Assembly (NCBI RefSeq): GCF_000154785.2
Contig: NC_015730.1
Span: 992,001 to 1,056,000, forward strand
Origin: Roseobacter litoralis Och 149
GTDB lineage: Bacteria > Pseudomonadota > Alphaproteobacteria > Rhodobacterales > Rhodobacteraceae
Direction: 5' to 3'
DNA: 64,000 nt
Shown here one piece after another: positions 61,402-64,000 of the stretch. Below the pieces are notes generated by a model. The model worked only from the letters and a program-made list of their open reading frames with translations. It ran no database searches and was not told where the DNA came from. How positions within the stretch are numbered: position 1 is the first letter of the stretch; every line of letters starts with the position of its first letter. The position numbers and the translations under genes were made by a program.

Positions 61402-62778
61402 TTAGCAGTTCGGCACATTTACAGCCAATCCGCCGAGCGACGTTTCCTTGTATTTTTCTGACATATCGATGCCGGTCTGACGCATGGTTTCGATACAGGC
61501 GTCCAGCGGGACAAGATGCGTACCATCGCCGCGCAAGGCGAGGGATGCTGCCGACACGGCTTTGATCGCGCCAAGGCCATTGCGCTCAATGCAGGGGACT
61601 TGCACCAGACCCTTGACGGGATCGCAGGTCATGCCAAGGTGGTGTTCCAACGCGATTTCGGCGGCATTTTCCACCTGTGCGGGGGTGCCGCCCATTACAG
61701 CGCACAGGCCCGCAGCGGCCATGGCTGCGGCAGAGCCGACCTCGGCCTGACACCCTGCCTCAGCGCCTGAAATCGAGGCGTTGAACTTGACCAAGCCGCC
61801 AATGGCTGCAGCCGTCAGCAGAAAGTCCTCGATGTGGGACTCTGATGCGCCGGGGACATGATCCAGATAATAGCGCAAGGTGGCAGGCAGTACGCCCGCA
61901 GCACCATTTGTGGGGGCCGTGACCACCTGACCACCGGCCGCGTTTTCCTCGTTGACGGCCATCGCGTAGACGCTCATCCAGTCGTTGATCGTGTGGGGCG
62001 CGTTGAGGTTCATGCCCCGTTCGGCCAAAAGCGCGTCATGGATGCCTTTGGCGCGGCGTTTGACCTGCAGGCCGCCGGGCAGAATACCATCGGTCGTCAA
62101 CCCACGCGTGATGCAATCATCCATCACCTGCCAAAGCCGCTTGGTGCCTTCTGCGAGGCTGGTCGGACAGCCACGGGCAATTTCATTTGCGCGTTTCATC
62201 TCGGCAATGTTCTTGCCGGAGGCGGTCGACATCTCAAGCATCTGGGCGGCAGATTTGAACGGGTAGGGAATGGGCGGGCCGGTTTCATCGGTGTCTTTGC
62301 CCGCGGAAAGCTCCGCTTCGGTCATCACAAATCCACCGCCGATAGAATAGAAAACCTCGCGCAGGGTGACATCGCCTTGGGCATCTGTGGCGCGGATCAT
62401 CATACCGTTTGCGTGCCCGCTGAGCGGGGTCTCATAGTCGAAAATCAGATCGGTTGCAGGGTCAAACCGCAGGGGTTGCAGGCCCTCAACGTTCAGGGTT
62501 TTTGTGGCTTTTATCTCGGCCAGTGCCGCTTCGGCCTTCTCGGCGTCATAAGTGTCGGGGACAAACCCCGCGAGGCCCAGAATGGTGGCCCGGTCCGTGG
62601 CATGACCTACACCCGTGAAGGCAAGTGAGCCATGCAGCGACACGCGTATCCCGTGAAATTCGAAGGGGGACGCGCGCATCATCTCCAGAAACCGCGCCGC
62701 AGCGACCATGGGCCCCATCGTATGTGAGGATGAGGGGCCGATACCGACCTTGAACATATCAAAGACAGATAAAAACAT
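61402..62778 (-). CDS. sdaA: L-serine ammonia-lyase (L-serine dehydratase)
   Basis: A 458-residue one-chain L-serine dehydratase with a [4Fe-4S] cluster. Landmarks are SVFDMFKVGIGPSSSHTMGP at the N-terminus (beta domain), then EIARGCPTSLAEGTKRLW, VTAPTNGAAGVLPATLRYYL, AEAGCQAEVGSAAAMAAAGL and the C-terminal cysteine PNC. It converts serine to pyruvate and ammonia. The ATG at 62778 immediately follows the GST stop. The C-terminal Cys is expected to cap the active site in this family. Confidence 0.95.
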   Translation of the reverse strand: MFLSVFDMFKVGIGPSSSHTMGPMVAAARFLEMMRASPFEFHGIRVSLHGSLAFTGVGHATDRATILGLAGFVPDTYDAEKAEAALAEIKATKTLNVEGLQPLRFDPATDLIFDYETPLSGHANGMMIRATDAQGDVTLREVFYSIGGGFVMTEAELSAGKDTDETGPPIPYPFKSAAQMLEMSTASGKNIAEMKRANEIARGCPTSLAEGTKRLWQVMDDCITRGLTTDGILPGGLQVKRRAKGIHDALLAERGMNLNAPHTINDWMSVYAMAVNEENAAGGQVVTAPTNGAAGVLPATLRYYLDHVPGASESHIEDFLLTAAAIGGLVKFNASISGAEAGCQAEVGSAAAMAAAGLCAVMGGTPAQVENAAEIALEHHLGMTCDPVKGLVQVPCIERNGLGAIKAVSAASLALRGDGTHLVPLDACIETMRQTGIDMSEKYKETSLGGLAVNVPNC

Positions 62779-63471
62779 CTAAGTGGCACTTCCTTCTGGC
62801 GGGTTTGGATGGCGAGGGGACGTAAACGGATCGCGGCCAAGTCCCTCGGCCTGTTGTGCGGTCTCAACTGACGGGCGTTGTTCAAGGTTGCGCAGCGCTG
62901 CGTGTATCGCGTCAAAGGCCGTGAGGTCAAACCATGTTCTGTCGCTCTGCGTCGGATAAAGCGCCAGCCAGCGCATCATGGGGCCCAGATAAAGGTCCAG
63001 CAAAATGCCAGGGCGATCATCTGCCCATCGCTGATCGATGAGGCCCAGCAGGCGCAGGATGTTGGACTGCGTCATCTGCGTGAGCTGCGACACATGATCC
63101 ACGTCGCGTCCAATATAAGCGCCGGGATAAAACAGCATGCGCAACGCAGGATGCAGGGTATTGGACAAAAAGAACAACCATTTCAGCAGTTCCGCTCTTT
63201 GCGGATCATCAGCGCCCGGGCCAAGATGCCCGTGTGTATCGGACAGCCACAGCAATATGGCAGCGGTTTCAAAGATCGGGCCCTGCGGCGTTTCCAGCAC
63301 CGGGATCAACTGGTTCGGGTTCAGGGCGCGATAGGCCGGGCTGTGTTGCGCCGAATTTTGGCGATCCACCAGTTGCGTGGTGTAATCAAGGCGCAGTTCT
63401 TCCAACGCCAGACGGATCACCAAAGAGGCGTTATCCGGGGCATAGTGAAGAATGTAGCGCGCTGTGCTCAT
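62779..63471 (-). CDS. Glutathione S-transferase family protein
   Basis: A 230-residue cytoplasmic GST. The thioredoxin-like N-domain opens MSTARYILHYAPDNASLVIR, with LNPNQLIPVLETPQGPIFET (the cis-Pro and Glu-Ser-type glutathione site, here ETAAI). The C-domain is helical. The start is ATG at 63471; an ATG two codons earlier (63477) is possible. Its stop lies directly against the sdaA start, so gst-sdaA-eamA form one transcription unit. The substrate is unknown. Confidence 0.85.
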   Translation of the reverse strand: MSTARYILHYAPDNASLVIRLALEELRLDYTTQLVDRQNSAQHSPAYRALNPNQLIPVLETPQGPIFETAAILLWLSDTHGHLGPGADDPQRAELLKWLFFLSNTLHPALRMLFYPGAYIGRDVDHVSQLTQMTQSNILRLLGLIDQRWADDRPGILLDLYLGPMMRWLALYPTQSDRTWFDLTAFDAIHAALRNLEQRPSVETAQQAEGLGRDPFTSPRHPNPPEGSAT

Positions 63472-63650
63472 AGCCATTCCATAGCGGATTCGAAGGCAAA
63501 GGACTTCAGGAAAAGCGACCTCCTCAAGAGGAAAACGCACATAACCAAAGCGGTGCTGCACCTCACTATTCGGTGGGGATGCAAGAATCGCTCTCGCACC
63601 TTGGCTGCATGTTTCTTATAAGGCCCCTGAAGCCGCGCAAGGAGCCATCG

Positions 63651-64000
63651 ATGTCTTCAGAACTCTCGCCGATCGACAAGGCAAAATTTGTCTGCGCCAA
63701 ACGGGCCGCACAATTCGTAGAAAATGGTATGCGGGTGGGGCTGGGCACCGGGTCAACGGCGGCCTGGCTTGTGCGCTGTCTGGGGGAGCGGGTGCGCGAC
63801 GAAGGGCTGCATATTACAGGGGTTCCGACATCTACGCGCACTGCGGAACTGGCCCGTGAGGTCGGTATTGATGTGATCACACTCGATGCGGCCAAGCGGC
63901 TGGATCTGACGATTGATGGTGCGGATGAATTCGATGGCGCGTTTAATCTGATCAAAGGCGGTGGCGGTGCCTTGCTGCATGAAAAGGTCGTGGCGACGTC
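63651..64000 (+). CDS. rpiA: Ribose-5-phosphate isomerase A (partial)
   Basis: The first 116 codons of rpiA run off the right edge. The ATG at 63651 follows CAAGGAGCC. Landmarks are [20 protein letters not shown], the phosphate loop [28 protein letters not shown] and the catalytic [20 protein letters not shown] with GALLHEKVV. It isomerises ribulose-5-phosphate and ribose-5-phosphate in the pentose-phosphate pathway. It diverges from the GST gene. Confidence 0.95.
   Translation, partial: MSSELSPIDKAKFVCAKRAAQFVENGMRVGLGTGSTAAWLVRCLGERVRDEGLHITGVPTSTRTAELAREVGIDVITLDAAKRLDLTIDGADEFDGAFNLIKGGGGALLHEKVVAT

Noticed and set aside
1..64000. CRISPR arrays, rRNA or tRNA genes, replication origin
   Set aside because: No regularly spaced direct repeats, no cloverleaf-like tRNA pattern and no rRNA sequence were noticed anywhere in the window. 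This is a reading by eye; a covariance-model scan would be decisive.

Overview
This window looks like a piece of an alphaproteobacterial chromosome from the Rhodobacteraceae, most likely the marine Roseobacter group. That is an inference from gene content and protein character: a VPLPA-CTERM protein, DUF2842, TerB and DUF1194 paralogues, a PhaZ/PhaC/PhaP/PhaR cluster, secG next to pyrG, many ATGA-coupled genes and high GC. No rRNA, tRNA, CRISPR array or intact insertion sequence was found.

Layout. Bases 1-860 hold the end of a short-chain dehydrogenase, a decayed tyrosine-recombinase remnant and a small membrane protein. Bases 1037-5500 hold a winged-helix/TPR regulator, a BCCT transporter and an unknown outer-membrane protein. 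Bases 6212-17221 form the most striking locus. A hybrid histidine kinase whose N-terminus is a whole NCS1-type transporter is coupled to a LuxR-type response regulator. It is transcribed divergently from a urea/short-chain-amide ABC transporter (urtABCDE-like), a formamidase (fmdA) and an FmdB zinc-ribbon protein. Two perfect palindromes lie in the shared promoter region.

Bases 17222-23667 are gene-poor and hold a lipoprotein, a LysR regulator, a DUF481 outer-membrane protein, an acyl-CoA ligase and an LdtR/MarR-like regulator. Bases 23671-28321 hold two DUF1194 proteins, glyoxalase I, thyA-folA, a cold-shock protein and an ArsC-like protein. Bases 28328-30873 (minus strand) are a complete bufferin-type operon, bufABCD: a copper-binding RiPP precursor (DUF2282), a MNIO enzyme (DUF692), its partner (DUF2063) and a DoxX protein. 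thrS and two alpha/beta hydrolases follow.

Bases 35335-39824 are a polyhydroxyalkanoate locus (phaZ divergent from phaC-phaP-phaR). CTGC-N3-GCAG boxes sit at phaP and phaR, one of them inside a recognisable phaP promoter. Bases 39846-47907 (minus) form a gamma-glutamylated polyamine/amine utilisation operon with its own ABC transporter. Bases 48028-51530 hold a PhnD-like protein, two TerB paralogues, rlmJ and a VPLPA-CTERM protein.

Bases 51734-64000 are mostly housekeeping: pyrG-secG, a cobalt-type nitrile hydratase operon, purA, a thiamine pyrophosphokinase, a DMT exporter, sdaA, a GST and the start of rpiA. A long acidic protein at 58046-59653 is split by one in-frame TAG codon.

The chemistry suggests a cell that scavenges organic nitrogen (nitriles, amides, urea, polyamines) and stores carbon as PHA. 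Functional statements rest on sequence motifs read by eye; no database search was run.
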